NCBI RefSeq assembly: GCF_003119115.1
Contig: NZ_CP022367.1
Coordinates: 1,415,001-1,479,000 of the forward strand
DNA: 64,000 bases
From: Azospirillum sp. TSH58
GTDB lineage: Bacteria; Pseudomonadota; Alphaproteobacteria; Azospirillales; Azospirillaceae
Direction of reading: 5' to 3'
Shown here: piece by piece, positions 25,405-34,022 of the stretch
Numbering within the stretch: the first letter of the stretch is position 1
Layout: each line of letters starts with the position of its first letter
Notes under the pieces: model-generated
Told to the model about the DNA's origin: nothing
The model's input: the letters and a program-made list of their open reading frames with translations, nothing else
The model's database searches: none
Translations under genes and position numbers: made by a program

Positions 25405-26637
25405 ATGAACCGCCTGCCCATTCTCTCGACGCTGCTGTGGATCGGCGCCACGGCCGGAGGTCTCGCCGCCGGTGCGGCGCTGGCCGACGACCACAGGCAC
25501 GCCGCGAGCGCGACGCACCACCGCCTGTTCATCGGCGATCACGCCGACGGGGTCGTCCATGCCGTCGATCTTGAGGACGGAGCGAGCGCGGGAGTCTTCA
25601 GGCTCGACCAGTCGCCGGCCCTCGCACGCAGCGCCAGCGGCCGCACCGTCTTCGCCGTTCAAGGCGATGCCGGAAAGGTCGCGGTCATCGGCACCGGGTT
25701 TTCGTTCGAGGACCATGGGGACCACGCGGACATCGCGATCGAAGACGCCAAGCTCCTGCCCACCGTGATCGCGGGGACCAAGCCGGCCCACGTCGTGGAC
25801 GGCTCCGGCACCATCGCGCTGTTCGACGACGGCACGGGCGGTGTCGCTCTGTACCGGGAAAGCGACCTGTTGGAAGGGGCGGTCAAGGCCCGCACCCTGA
25901 AGCCGGGCGCCGCTCATCATGGCCTTGCCGCCCCGATGGGCGAGTTCCTGGTCGTTTCGGTCCCGCACGACGATCCCGAAAAGCCGCGCGTCGGCCTCAA
26001 GATCATCGACGCGGAGGGCAAGCCGGTCGGTGGCGTGGTGCATTGCCCGGCGGTTCACGGGCAGGCCCAGTCGGCGGGCGTGTTCGCCTTCGGCTGCAAG
26101 GACGGACTCGTCTTCGCTCACCCGGCCGGCGGCTCGAAGCCGCCGACGCTGCGCCATGTGTCCACCGCCGCGCTTGGGGACGGCAACGTCTCGACGCTCA
26201 AGGGCGGAACGGCGATGCAGTTCTTCCTCGGCAATTACGGGCCGCGCGCCGTCGTCATCATCGAGCCGGGCGACGAACCGAGCGTCCGCAAGATCGACCT
26301 GCCGACGCGCCGCGTGGACTTCGCGTTGGACGACGCCAAGGCCAACCAGGCCTACATTCTGACCGAGGACGGCCGGCTGCATCGGCTCGACGTCGTGTCC
26401 GGCGCGATCGAGGCGAGCGTCCAGCTGACCGCCCCCTATTCGATGGACGGCCACTGGCGCAACCCGCGGCCGCGGCTGGCGGTGGCCGGCGACCACGTGG
26501 TGGTGACCGATCCGCTCAAGGGGCTGTTGCGCGTGGTTTCCACCGAGACGTTGCGGGAGGAGCGCACGATCGCGGTGGCCGGCACGCCCTACACCATCGT
26601 GGCCGTCGGCGGGTCCGGGGCGCGGCACTGACGGCGG
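25405..26637 (+). CDS. aztD: Zinc metallochaperone AztD
   Basis: Periplasmic zinc chaperone that hands Zn(II) to the AztC binding protein. A signal peptide ends at ALA-DD (residue 27), followed by a His-rich N-terminus (DDHRHAASATHHR). GFSFEDHGDHADI (about 98-110) is the metal-site segment characteristic of AztD, and the rest is an eight-bladed beta-propeller-like sequence. ATG 25405 is preceded by GAGG at 25395-25398. The coding frame ends with GGSGARH and its stop at about 26629-26631. The Zur box upstream supports zinc-starvation control. AztABC genes are not nearby, so this copy is an orphan. Confidence 0.85.
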
Positions 26638-26682
26638 TCCGGCGGGCGGCCTGCCGAAGGTCCAGGCCGCCCGGCCCGACGA

Positions 26683-27567
26683 TCAGGCCCGATGGCGGGT
26701 CCTGGTGGGCTTGCCGTGGGAGGAACGGGTGCCGGACAGCACGGCCTTCACCTTGGCCAGATGGTGCCGCGCCTCGGCGCCGAGCTTCAGCGCCACGCCG
26801 GTGGACAGCACGTCGATGATCGCCAGATGGACGAGGCGCGAGGCCATCGGCGTGTAGATCTCCGCGTCCTCGACCGGCGTGTGGCCGATGGCGACCGACG
26901 ACACCGCGGCCAGCGGCGAGCCCGGCGCGGTGATCGCGATGACCGGGATCCCCAGATCGCGGGCCATCTGCGCCAGTTCCGTCACCATGATCGTGCGCCC
27001 GGTGTTGGAGATCGCCAGCAGCACCCCGCGCGCCCCCAGATTGACGGCCAGCATGCGGACCATCATCGGGTCGGCGCTGGCCTGCGCCGCCATGCCGAAG
27101 CGCATGAACTTGTGCGCCGCGTCCTCCGCCACCACCGCCGAGGCGCCGGTGCCGATGCACAGGATGCTGGAGGCGTCGGCCAGCAGCTCCACGGCGCGGG
27201 AGACGGCCGCCATGTCCAGCGCGCCCGCCGCGTCGTTCAGGGCGGCGGCGGCGGATGAAAAGATTTTTCGCGCGACGGTCGGAGTCTCGTCGTCCGGCGC
27301 CACGTCCTGGCTGACGAAGGGGGTGCCGCGGGCCTGCCCCTCGGCCAGCCGCAGCTTGAAGTCCGGGAAGCCGGCGCAGCCGATGCTGCGGCAGAAGCGG
27401 ACGACGGTCGCCTCGCTGACCCCGGCGGCCTGGGCCAGCACGGTGATGCTCTGCCCCAGGACCTTCTGCGGCTCGGCCAGCACCATGTCGGCGACCTGGG
27501 CTTCGGAACGCTTCAGCTCCGGCAGGCGGCCGCGGATGTGATCGAGGATGTTCACCGGCTGGAGCAT
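26683..27567 (-). CDS. RpiR/HexR-type transcriptional regulator
   Basis: 294 residues. N-terminal RpiR helix-turn-helix (LKRSEAQVADMVL, then SITVLAQAAGVSEATVVRFCRSIGCAGFPDFKLRL), followed by a SIS phosphosugar-binding domain with CIGTGASAVVAEDAAHKFMRFG and ISNTGRT. Such regulators sense phosphorylated sugars or ketodeoxy-acids such as KDPG. ATG 27567 starts at MLQPVNILDHI, the usual family beginning. Divergent from the TRAP QMP operon, which it probably controls; two matching operator-like sites lie between them. A HexR-like role in central sugar metabolism is the alternative. Confidence 0.88.
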   Translation of the reverse strand: MLQPVNILDHIRGRLPELKRSEAQVADMVLAEPQKVLGQSITVLAQAAGVSEATVVRFCRSIGCAGFPDFKLRLAEGQARGTPFVSQDVAPDDETPTVARKIFSSAAAALNDAAGALDMAAVSRAVELLADASSILCIGTGASAVVAEDAAHKFMRFGMAAQASADPMMVRMLAVNLGARGVLLAISNTGRTIMVTELAQMARDLGIPVIAITAPGSPLAAVSSVAIGHTPVEDAEIYTPMASRLVHLAIIDVLSTGVALKLGAEARHHLAKVKAVLSGTRSSHGKPTRTRHRA

Positions 27568-27746
27568 CGAAACGGACCGTCCATCCCTAAAGCGTTTTCG
27601 GTCCCAGGCGTTCTTGGTCCTGGGGCGTTCCTGGGCGGCGGACCGTACCATCGCCGATGCGAACGGCATAGCGCGCCCTGGCCTCTCGGCGGCGTTCGTC
27701 GCGCCGCTTTTCCGGGCCCACAAGCTATGCGGGGCAGGGCGGCTTG

Positions 27747-27760
27747 TGAAGATAATTTTC
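27747..27760. promoter_or_regulatory. Operator-like site 1 (RpiR-type)
   Basis: TGAAGATAATTTTC, matching site 2 at 12 of 14 positions (consensus TGAAGAWAATYTTC) and centred 52 bp from it. GAA...TTC half-sites are common for RpiR-family regulators. Confidence 0.55.
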
Positions 27761-27798
27761 GTCGCTATGCCCATAGTTTGGCGGTTTCAGCGTCGTTA

Positions 27799-27812
27799 TG
27801 AAGAAAATCTTC
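27799..27812. promoter_or_regulatory. Operator-like site 2 (RpiR-type)
   Basis: TGAAGAAAATCTTC, part of a longer symmetric sequence GAAGAA-AATC-TTCTTC (27800-27815). It lies between the divergent regulator and TRAP genes, about five helical turns from site 1. Confidence 0.55.
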
Positions 27813-27815
27813 TTC

Positions 27816-28040
27816 ACTCGGTTGCGGGACTCCTCTATTTTCCGCCACAGAAAATTCAAGGTCCCGGCAAGAGACCCCGGCAAGAGACCAAGTGGGAGGA
27901 ACCCCGACCCGCCGCCCGGCCCCGCTGCCGGTGCGTCGCGCCGCCCGTGCCTTTCCGTGCCGTCTCCTTTCCGCGCCGTCCCCTGCCGCCGCCCTTTCCG
28001 CTTGGGTGAGCCCCGCCGCGAGGCGGGCCGAGGAGTGTGC
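27816..28040. other. Leader region of the TRAP QMP operon
   Basis: Non-coding leader. It contains a 13-bp tandem repeat CCCGGCAAGAGAC (27863-27875 and 27876-27888) and a pyrimidine-rich stretch in which CTTTCCGYGCCGTCYCC occurs twice (about 27951-27985). No gene is supported. The ribosome-binding site of dctQ (AGGAG, 28031-28035) is at its end. Confidence 0.5.
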
Positions 28041-28580
28041 ATGAAGCGCATGGTGGAAGCGCTGGAGATGGTCACCGAATGGATCATGGCGCTGATGCTC
28101 GCCGTGATGGTGGCGCTGGTCTTCGGCAACGTGGTTCTGCGGTACGGTTTCAACAGCGGCATCGTCGCCGCCGAGGAGCTGGCCCGCCTGATGTTCGTCT
28201 GGCTGGTCTTCCTGGGCGCCACGCTGGCGCTGCGCCGCCACCAGCATCTGGGGTTGGACATCGTCCAGTCCCGCCTGCCGGCCCGCGTCCGCCGGGCCTG
28301 CGCCGTGATCAGCCATCTGCTGATGATCTACGCGCTGTGGCTGTTCATCGAGGGGAGCTGGTTCCAGCTTCTGATCGGGATGGAGACGCGCTCCACGGTG
28401 CTCAGCTTCCCCATGGCCTTCTACGCCGCCGCGGGCTTCTTCCCGGCGATCGCCATGGCGCTGACCATCATCGCCAACCTCTGGAAAATCCTGTCGGGCG
28501 ACGCGACGGCGCACATCCCCGGCAATGGCGACCCCCACGGCGTCACCGCCCCGCAGGGCGGCGCCATCGCCGAGCATTGA
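28041..28580 (+). CDS. TRAP transporter small permease DctQ (second system)
   Basis: 179 residues with four membrane helices. Conserved DctQ features: NVVLRYGFNSGIVAAEELARLMFVWLVFLGATLALRR in parts, and HLGLDIV. ATG 28041 has AGGAG at 28031-28035; the open frame further upstream is leader. Followed by the large subunit gene after 34 bp. The C-terminal 25 residues are a polar extension. Confidence 0.92.
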   Translation: MKRMVEALEMVTEWIMALMLAVMVALVFGNVVLRYGFNSGIVAAEELARLMFVWLVFLGATLALRRHQHLGLDIVQSRLPARVRRACAVISHLLMIYALWLFIEGSWFQLLIGMETRSTVLSFPMAFYAAAGFFPAIAMALTIIANLWKILSGDATAHIPGNGDPHGVTAPQGGAIAEH

Positions 28581-28614
28581 TTCCGTCCGGCCTTCTGAAA
28601 GCGGAGCCCGTTCC

Positions 28615-29895
28615 ATGGCCCTTGCGGTCTTCCTCTCCTCGCTGTTCGGCCTGATGCTGCTCGGCATGCCCATCGCCTTCGCCCTGATGCTGACGGGCGT
28701 GGCGCTGATGGTGCATCTCGACTTCTTCGACGCCCAGCTCGTCGCCCAGAACATGCTGAGCGGCGCCGACAACTACCCGCTGATGGCGGTGCCCTTCTTC
28801 ATCCTGGCCGGCGAGCTGATGAACGCCGGCGGCATCTCGCAGCGCATCATCAACCTCGCGGTCAGCCTCGTCGGGCACATCCGCGGCGGCCTGGGCTACG
28901 TGACCATCGGCGCGTCGGTGATGCTGGCCAGCCTGTCCGGTTCGGCCATCGCCGACACGGCGGCGCTCGCCACGCTGCTGATCCCGATGATGCGCGACAA
29001 CGGCTATCCGGTGCCGCGCTCCGCCGGCCTGATCGCGTCGGGCGGCATCATCGCCCCGATCATCCCGCCCAGCATGCCCTTCATCATCTTCGGCGTGACC
29101 ACCAACACCTCGATCAGCGGCCTGTTCATGGCCGGCATCGTGCCCGGCCTGCTGATGGGCGCCGGTCTGGTCATCACCTGGATGTTCGTCGTGCGCGGCA
29201 TGACCGTGAAGCTCCAGCCCAAGGCGAGTTGGGGCGAGCGCCGCACCGCCCTGATCGAGGGTGTCTGGGCGCTGGCCCTCCCGGTCATCATCATCGGCGG
29301 CCTGCGCGGCGGCATCTTCACGCCGACCGAGGCCGCGGTGGTCGCCGCCGTCTATTCGCTGGTCGTGGCGCTGTTCGTCTACCGGCAGGTGACGCTGAAG
29401 GATCTGGTGCCGCTTCTGGTCCAGGCCGCGCGCACCACCAGCACGGTGATGTTCCTGTGCGCGGCGGCGCTGGTGTCGTCCTACATGGTGACGCTGGCCG
29501 ACCTGCCGCAGCAGATGAACGAGATGCTGGCCCCGCTGCTGCACGAGCCGAAGCTGCTGATGGTCGCCATCACGCTGCTGCTGCTGGCCGTCGGCACGGT
29601 GATGGACCTGACGCCGACGATCCTGGTGCTCGGCCCCGTGCTGACCCCGCTGGCCGCGGCGGCGGGCATCGATCCGACCTATTTCGGCGTGATGTTCGTG
29701 CTGACCGGCACTCTGGGCCTGATCCATCCGCCGGTCTGCACGGTGCTGAACGTGGTGTGCGGCGTCGCCCGCATCTCGCTGGAAAGCGCCACGCGCGGCA
29801 TCTGGCCCTTCCTGCTGACCTACCTGCTTCTGCTGAGCCTGCTGATCGCCGTTCCGGAGATCGTCACGGCCCCGCTGACCTTTTTCCGCCATTAA
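28615..29895 (+). CDS. TRAP transporter large permease DctM (second system)
   Basis: 426 residues with about 12 helices. Hallmarks: PLMAVPFFILAGELMNAGGIS, ASLSGSAIADTAAL, IIAPIIPPSMPFIIFG, MDLTPTILVLGPVLTP and GLIHPPVCTVLNVVCG. These are typical of the DctM/SiaT/YiaN group that imports C4-dicarboxylates or sugar acids. GGAG at 28603-28606 precedes the ATG. Middle gene of the QMP operon. Confidence 0.93.
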   Translation: MALAVFLSSLFGLMLLGMPIAFALMLTGVALMVHLDFFDAQLVAQNMLSGADNYPLMAVPFFILAGELMNAGGISQRIINLAVSLVGHIRGGLGYVTIGASVMLASLSGSAIADTAALATLLIPMMRDNGYPVPRSAGLIASGGIIAPIIPPSMPFIIFGVTTNTSISGLFMAGIVPGLLMGAGLVITWMFVVRGMTVKLQPKASWGERRTALIEGVWALALPVIIIGGLRGGIFTPTEAAVVAAVYSLVVALFVYRQVTLKDLVPLLVQAARTTSTVMFLCAAALVSSYMVTLADLPQQMNEMLAPLLHEPKLLMVAITLLLLAVGTVMDLTPTILVLGPVLTPLAAAAGIDPTYFGVMFVLTGTLGLIHPPVCTVLNVVCGVARISLESATRGIWPFLLTYLLLLSLLIAVPEIVTAPLTFFRH

Positions 29896-29925
29896 TCACA
29901 ACACGCTACAGGGAAGAACCGACCC

Positions 29926-30939
29926 ATGAAGCTGCTCCGTTCCGTCCTTCTGGCGACCGGCCTCGCCGCCGCCATCCTCGCCCCCGTCGCCGCCTCCGCC
30001 CAGGACATCAAGCCGCGGCTGATCCGCTTCGGCTACGGCCTGTCGGAGAGCAGCAACCAGGGCCGCGCCGTGAAGTTCTTCGTCGAGGAGATGTCCAAGC
30101 GCTCCGGCGGCAAGCTGAAGGTCAAGGGCTTCGCCGACGCCAGCCTGGGCAGCGACATCCAGATGCAGAACGCCCTGATCGGCGGCGCGCAGGAGATGAT
30201 GGTCGGCTCGACCGCCACGCTGGTCGGCATCGTCAAGGACTTCGCGGTCTTCGACCTGCCCTTCCTGTTCAACAACGAGCAGGAGGCCGACGCCGTGTTC
30301 GACGGCCCGTTCGGCCAGAAGCTGGCGGCCAAGCTGAACGACAAGGGCCTCGTCGGCCTCGTCTACTGGGAGAACGGCTTCCGCAACCTGACCAACAGCA
30401 AGCGCCCGGTCGAGAAGGTCGAGGACCTGAAGGGCATCAAGCTGCGCGTCATGCAGAACCCGGTCTACATCGACATGTTCAACGGCTTCGGCGCCAACGC
30501 CGTGCCGCTGTCCTTCTCCGAGCTGTTCACCGCCATGGAGACGGGCACCGTGGACGGCCAGGAGAACCCGGTCACCACCATCCAGTCCTCGAAGTTCTAC
30601 GAGGTCCAGAAGTACCTGACCATTTCCAAGCACGTCTACAGCCCGTGGATCGTGCTGGCCTCCAAGCGCTGGTACGACGGCCTGTCCGCCGACGAGCGCA
30701 AGATCATCAACGAGGCCGCCGCCGCGTCTCGCGACTTCGAGCGCAAGGACAGCCGCGAGGCGTCGAAGCAGAGCATCGCCTACCTGAAGGACAAGGGCAT
30801 GCAGATCAACGAGCTGAGCGACGCCGAGCTGGGCCGCATGCGTGAGATGGTCAAGCCGGCCATGGACAAGTTCGCCGCCGACGGCGGCGCCGACCTGCTG
30901 AACGAGCTGCAGGGCGAGATCAACAAGGTCCGCAAGTAA
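29926..30939 (+). CDS. TRAP transporter substrate-binding protein DctP (second system)
   Basis: 337 residues with a signal peptide ending ASA-QD (residue 25). LRVMQNPVYIDMFNGFGANAVPLSFSELFTAMETGTVDGQENP (in parts) is the DctP core, with the substrate Arg in LRVMQNP and the conserved GQENP. This form is common among receptors for sugar acids and C4-dicarboxylates. Last gene of the operon, 30 bp after dctM, and followed by a structured repeat region. The FAH hydrolase and toroid genes converge on it. Confidence 0.93.
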   Translation: MKLLRSVLLATGLAAAILAPVAASAQDIKPRLIRFGYGLSESSNQGRAVKFFVEEMSKRSGGKLKVKGFADASLGSDIQMQNALIGGAQEMMVGSTATLVGIVKDFAVFDLPFLFNNEQEADAVFDGPFGQKLAAKLNDKGLVGLVYWENGFRNLTNSKRPVEKVEDLKGIKLRVMQNPVYIDMFNGFGANAVPLSFSELFTAMETGTVDGQENPVTTIQSSKFYEVQKYLTISKHVYSPWIVLASKRWYDGLSADERKIINEAAAASRDFERKDSREASKQSIAYLKDKGMQINELSDAELGRMREMVKPAMDKFAADGGADLLNELQGEINKVRK

Positions 30940-30951
30940 GCCTCGAATTTT

Positions 30952-31140
30952 CCCTCTCCCCACCGCTCACGCGCAAACGAAGTTTGCGCTGACGCGACAG
31001 GCGGACCTGCGGTCCGCCGAAAGTGGGGAGAGGGGCAGGGTGAGGGGGCGGCCGTAGGCCGGGAACGCAGCCTCATTGCAGTGCGTATCCGTCCTGCGGG
31101 CGCCCCCTCATCCCAACCTTCTCCCCAGTGGGGAGAAGGG
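30952..31140. repeat. Folded intergenic repeat between dctP and the toroid gene
   Basis: CCCTCTCCCCAC (30952-30963) pairs with 31023-31034 and encloses two tight hairpins, GCGCAAAC/GTTTGCGC (30971-30989) and GGCGGACC/GGTCCGCC (31000-31018), giving a possible three-way junction. Next comes TGAGGGGGCG (31041-31050) with its complement 31101-31110, and CCTTCTCCCC/GGGGAGAAGG (31117-31139). The CCCTCACCC/CTCTCCCC wording relates it to the repeat at 1953-2147. It can also act as a terminator for both converging operons. Confidence 0.7.
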
Positions 31141-31145
31141 GGTTT

Positions 31146-32417
31146 TCACTTCACCCGTTCACCCGTGAACGGGTTCCAGCCCACCGCGGCCAGGACCGTC
31201 CAGGCCGTCGCCGCCAGATGGGGGCGGCGGTAGTAGCGGAAATCATCCGTGGTGCTGTCCGGCCCGATGGCGAGGCCGGTGGTGATGCTGTCCTCGCGCG
31301 TCGCCCAGACATGGCCGCCGCGGCTGACCTCCTTGCCGACCTCGGCCAGAAGCCGCTGCGCGTCGTCGGACCGCCCCAGGAGGCGGTAGACCAGCGCGGC
31401 CTGGGCCGTGCCCTCCACCCACATCCCGTCGCGGTCGTCGTTGAAGTCGAAACCGCCGTCGACCCCGTGGGCCTTCTCCGCATAGTCCAGCGCCGCCCGC
31501 CAGTCCTCCGGCGCGCCGCGCAGCAGCAGCGGCCAGAGCTGGGCGTCCAGCCCCGACGTGGCCCGGTTGACCGTCACCCCGTCCGGCGCCGTGCCGGTGG
31601 GGAAATGCCCGCCGCCGTCCGCCCACATGCGGTCGAGGAAGCCGCGCGCCGCCTTCTCCGGGCCGGCCCACTCGCCCGCCGTGCCGCTGCGGGCCAGCCA
31701 GCCGAACAGGGCGACGAGGTCGGTGTTGTGCTCCGTCGCCTTCCAGGTCAGGGCCTGCGGCTTGTCGTCGAAGCCCTGGACGCCGCCGTTGAAGCCGCCC
31801 GGCCCGCGCGGGTCGGCGGCGTTCGCCACCACCCAGCGGGCCAGCTCCGCGGCGCCGCTGCGGAAGCGCTCCTCGCCGGTCGCCTCGCCCAGGGTCATCA
31901 GGGCCAGCCCCGCCCAGGCGACGTTGCCGGTGGCGGAGCCGACCTGATAGGCGTCCTCGAACCAGCGGTTCGCGGTGACGTCCCACCAGCCGTTGGGCGG
32001 GATCGGCTTCTGCGTCTGGGTGCCGGCGCGGTAGGTGTTGCGCAGCCGCCCCTGGCGCCGCGCGCGGTCCAGCGTGGCGGCGGAAAGCAGCGACTCGCCG
32101 ATGCGCAGCGCCGGCTCCGTCTTGCCGCAGGCGACCAGGGCGATGACGGCCAGCGCGTTGTCGTAGGTGAAGGCGGCCTCGCGCAGCGGCAGCTCCGACG
32201 TCTGGCCGACGCCGAAGCTGCTGTCGTAGCTGCGCAGGAACACCGGGCCGGAGCCGGGAATCTCCGCCACACGCGATTCCAGCGTGCCGCAGGTCTTCCC
32301 GGCCAGCGCCGCCGCGCCGTCGTCGGCCCGGGCGGCGGTGGACGCGACCCCGGACACCGCCAGGGTGCCGACACCGGCGGCGAGCAGCCACGCGGCCAGA
32401 CGGCTTGTTCGCTTCAT
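31146..32417 (-). CDS. Secreted alpha/alpha-toroid (six-hairpin glycosidase-like) protein
   Basis: 423 residues with a signal peptide (MKRTSRLAAWLLAAGVGT... to ARA, about residue 30). Repeated helix pairs with glycine-containing turns and many Trp, Asp and Glu residues (FTYDNALAVIALVACG, GNVAWAGLALMTLGEATG, WKATEHNTDLVALFGWL, GFDFNDDRDGMWVEGTAQAALVYRLLG in parts) indicate an (alpha/alpha)6 barrel as in several glycoside hydrolases and lyases. I cannot assign a family or catalytic residues. It follows the FAH hydrolase gene by 32 bp, in one minus-strand transcript, next to a TRAP system, so a role in supplying sugar acids is plausible. Confidence 0.65.
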   Translation of the reverse strand: MKRTSRLAAWLLAAGVGTLAVSGVASTAARADDGAAALAGKTCGTLESRVAEIPGSGPVFLRSYDSSFGVGQTSELPLREAAFTYDNALAVIALVACGKTEPALRIGESLLSAATLDRARRQGRLRNTYRAGTQTQKPIPPNGWWDVTANRWFEDAYQVGSATGNVAWAGLALMTLGEATGEERFRSGAAELARWVVANAADPRGPGGFNGGVQGFDDKPQALTWKATEHNTDLVALFGWLARSGTAGEWAGPEKAARGFLDRMWADGGGHFPTGTAPDGVTVNRATSGLDAQLWPLLLRGAPEDWRAALDYAEKAHGVDGGFDFNDDRDGMWVEGTAQAALVYRLLGRSDDAQRLLAEVGKEVSRGGHVWATREDSITTGLAIGPDSTTDDFRYYRRPHLAATAWTVLAAVGWNPFTGERVK

Positions 32418-32449
32418 CGAAGACACTCCCATTCCGGTCCCGGCGCCGC

Positions 32450-33301
32450 TCAACCTTCGAAGGCGCGGACGGACTGGCGCTGCTCGCCCAGCCCTTCGAC
32501 GCCCAGGCGCATGGTCTGGCCGGGCTGCAGCCAGGGATGGTTCGGGCCGCGGCCCAGGGCCACGCCCTGCGGCGTGCCGGTGGCGATGACGTCGCCCGGC
32601 AGAAGGGTCATGAAGCGGCTGATGTAGGACACGATCTCGGCGACGCCGAAGATCATGTCGGCGGTCGTGCTGTCCTGCATGGGCTGGCCGTCCACCTCCA
32701 GCCACAGGCGCAATGCCTGGGGGTCGGGCACCTCGTCGCGGGTGACCATCCAGGGGCCGATCGGGCAGAAGCTGTCGGCGCTCTTGCCCTTCACCCACTG
32801 GCCGGTGCTCTCGGTCTGGAAGGCGCGCTCCGACACGTCGTTGAGGACGCAATAGCCGGCGATGTGGTCGAAGGCGTCGGCCTGGTCGACGTAGCGGGCG
32901 GTGCGCCCGATGACGATGCCGAGTTCGACCTCCCAGTCGAGCTTGGTGGCGCCGCGCGGCATCTGGACCGGGTCGTTGGGGCCGCAGATGGCGGTGGTCG
33001 CCTTCATGAACAGCACCGGCTCCGCCGGTTCGGGCAGGCCGGATTCGGCGGCGTGGGCGCGGTAGTTCAGCCCGACGCAGACCACCTTGGACACGCCCGC
33101 GACGCAGGGGCCAAGCCGGGTCCCGTCCGGCACCTGGGCCAGCCGGTCGGTGTCGAGCGCGCGCAGATGGGCCAGACCGTCCTCGGTCAGGGTGGCCGGG
33201 CCGATGTCCGACACCACGCCCGACAGGTCGCGGATCACGCCGTTGCGGTCCAGAAGGCCCGGACGCTCATGGCCCGGCGGGCCGAATCGCAGAAGTTTCA
33301 T
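32450..33301 (-). CDS. Fumarylacetoacetate hydrolase (FAH) family protein
   Basis: 283 residues, a metal-dependent C-C hydrolase or related enzyme. The Mg ligands are in place: Glu124 and Glu126 in DWEVELGIVIG and Asp155 in VLNDVSER. Other landmarks are VGLNYRAHAAESG, QWVKGKSADSFCPIGPWMV and GDVIATGTPQGV. The closest functional group I recognise is 2,4-diketo-3-deoxy-L-fuconate/L-rhamnonate hydrolase and so-called ureidoglycolate lyases. With a sugar-acid type TRAP importer beside it, a diketo-deoxy sugar acid is the likely substrate (inference). First gene of a two-gene minus-strand operon. Confidence 0.85.
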   Translation of the reverse strand: MKLLRFGPPGHERPGLLDRNGVIRDLSGVVSDIGPATLTEDGLAHLRALDTDRLAQVPDGTRLGPCVAGVSKVVCVGLNYRAHAAESGLPEPAEPVLFMKATTAICGPNDPVQMPRGATKLDWEVELGIVIGRTARYVDQADAFDHIAGYCVLNDVSERAFQTESTGQWVKGKSADSFCPIGPWMVTRDEVPDPQALRLWLEVDGQPMQDSTTADMIFGVAEIVSYISRFMTLLPGDVIATGTPQGVALGRGPNHPWLQPGQTMRLGVEGLGEQRQSVRAFEG

Positions 33302-33457
33302 CAGGCTAAACCCTTCCCGTTCCCGAAGGTTGAGCCGCGCCTCTCCTCCGGTGAGTGCTGTCCGGTTCCGGCCGAAGCCGGAAAGGGGCTGTTCCGTCGC
33401 GGTCCGGTCTGGTGTACCCTTTTTTCAGCCCATGGGGAAACCAGACGGGAGGCGGAT

Positions 33458-33916
33458 ATGCCGGTGTGGCGCCGTTACCTCGTGAAGGAACCGACCGGGC
33501 GGCTGGTCGAGCTGCCGAGCCGCCAGTACGACCGCGCCGACGACGGCACGGCGCCGATCCCCGACTACGCCGGTCGCTGCGTTGAACTGGTGTCGGCGGT
33601 GCTGGTCGGCAAGCAGGGCGCCACGCCCACGGTGACCGAGGTCGCCTTCACCAAGCTGTATTTCGACCAGTCGGGATACGTGGACGCCGCCAAGCGGGAG
33701 CGGATGATCCGCCTGATGCTGGAAAGCTGCGCCGACCGGCGCGGCCGCAAGCCGGCCCGGCGGCCCGGCGGTGGCGACGGCAAGGCCCTGGCGGCGCGCG
33801 CCGACGCCGCCCGCAGCGAGCTGATGCGCGACTTCGAATGGGCCCCGGCCCCGGCGGAGGTCACCGCCGCGCTGTTCGTCCTGGGACCGCCCGGCGGCGG
33901 CGCCGCGTTGCATTGA
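33458..33916 (+). CDS. Hypothetical protein
   Basis: 152 residues, MPVWRRYLVKEPTGRLVELPSR.... ATG 33458 has GGGAGG at 33447-33452. A basic segment RRGRKPARRPGGGDGK separates an N-terminal alpha/beta part (CVELVSAVLVGKQGATPTVTEVAFTKLYF) from a helical C-terminus (AADAARSELMRDFEWAP-like). No family recognised. Its neighbour downstream is a membrane protein. Confidence 0.7.
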   Translation: MPVWRRYLVKEPTGRLVELPSRQYDRADDGTAPIPDYAGRCVELVSAVLVGKQGATPTVTEVAFTKLYFDQSGYVDAAKRERMIRLMLESCADRRGRKPARRPGGGDGKALAARADAARSELMRDFEWAPAPAEVTAALFVLGPPGGGAALH

Positions 33917-34022
33917 CGCCCCCCTTTTCCCCATCCGCTCCCCCGAAAAGTCACATCCCCCAGCCTCTTCCCCTGTGCCCGTATGCCCCCATATGGCTTC
34001 CAGCACAGGAGGAGGAGCCCCG

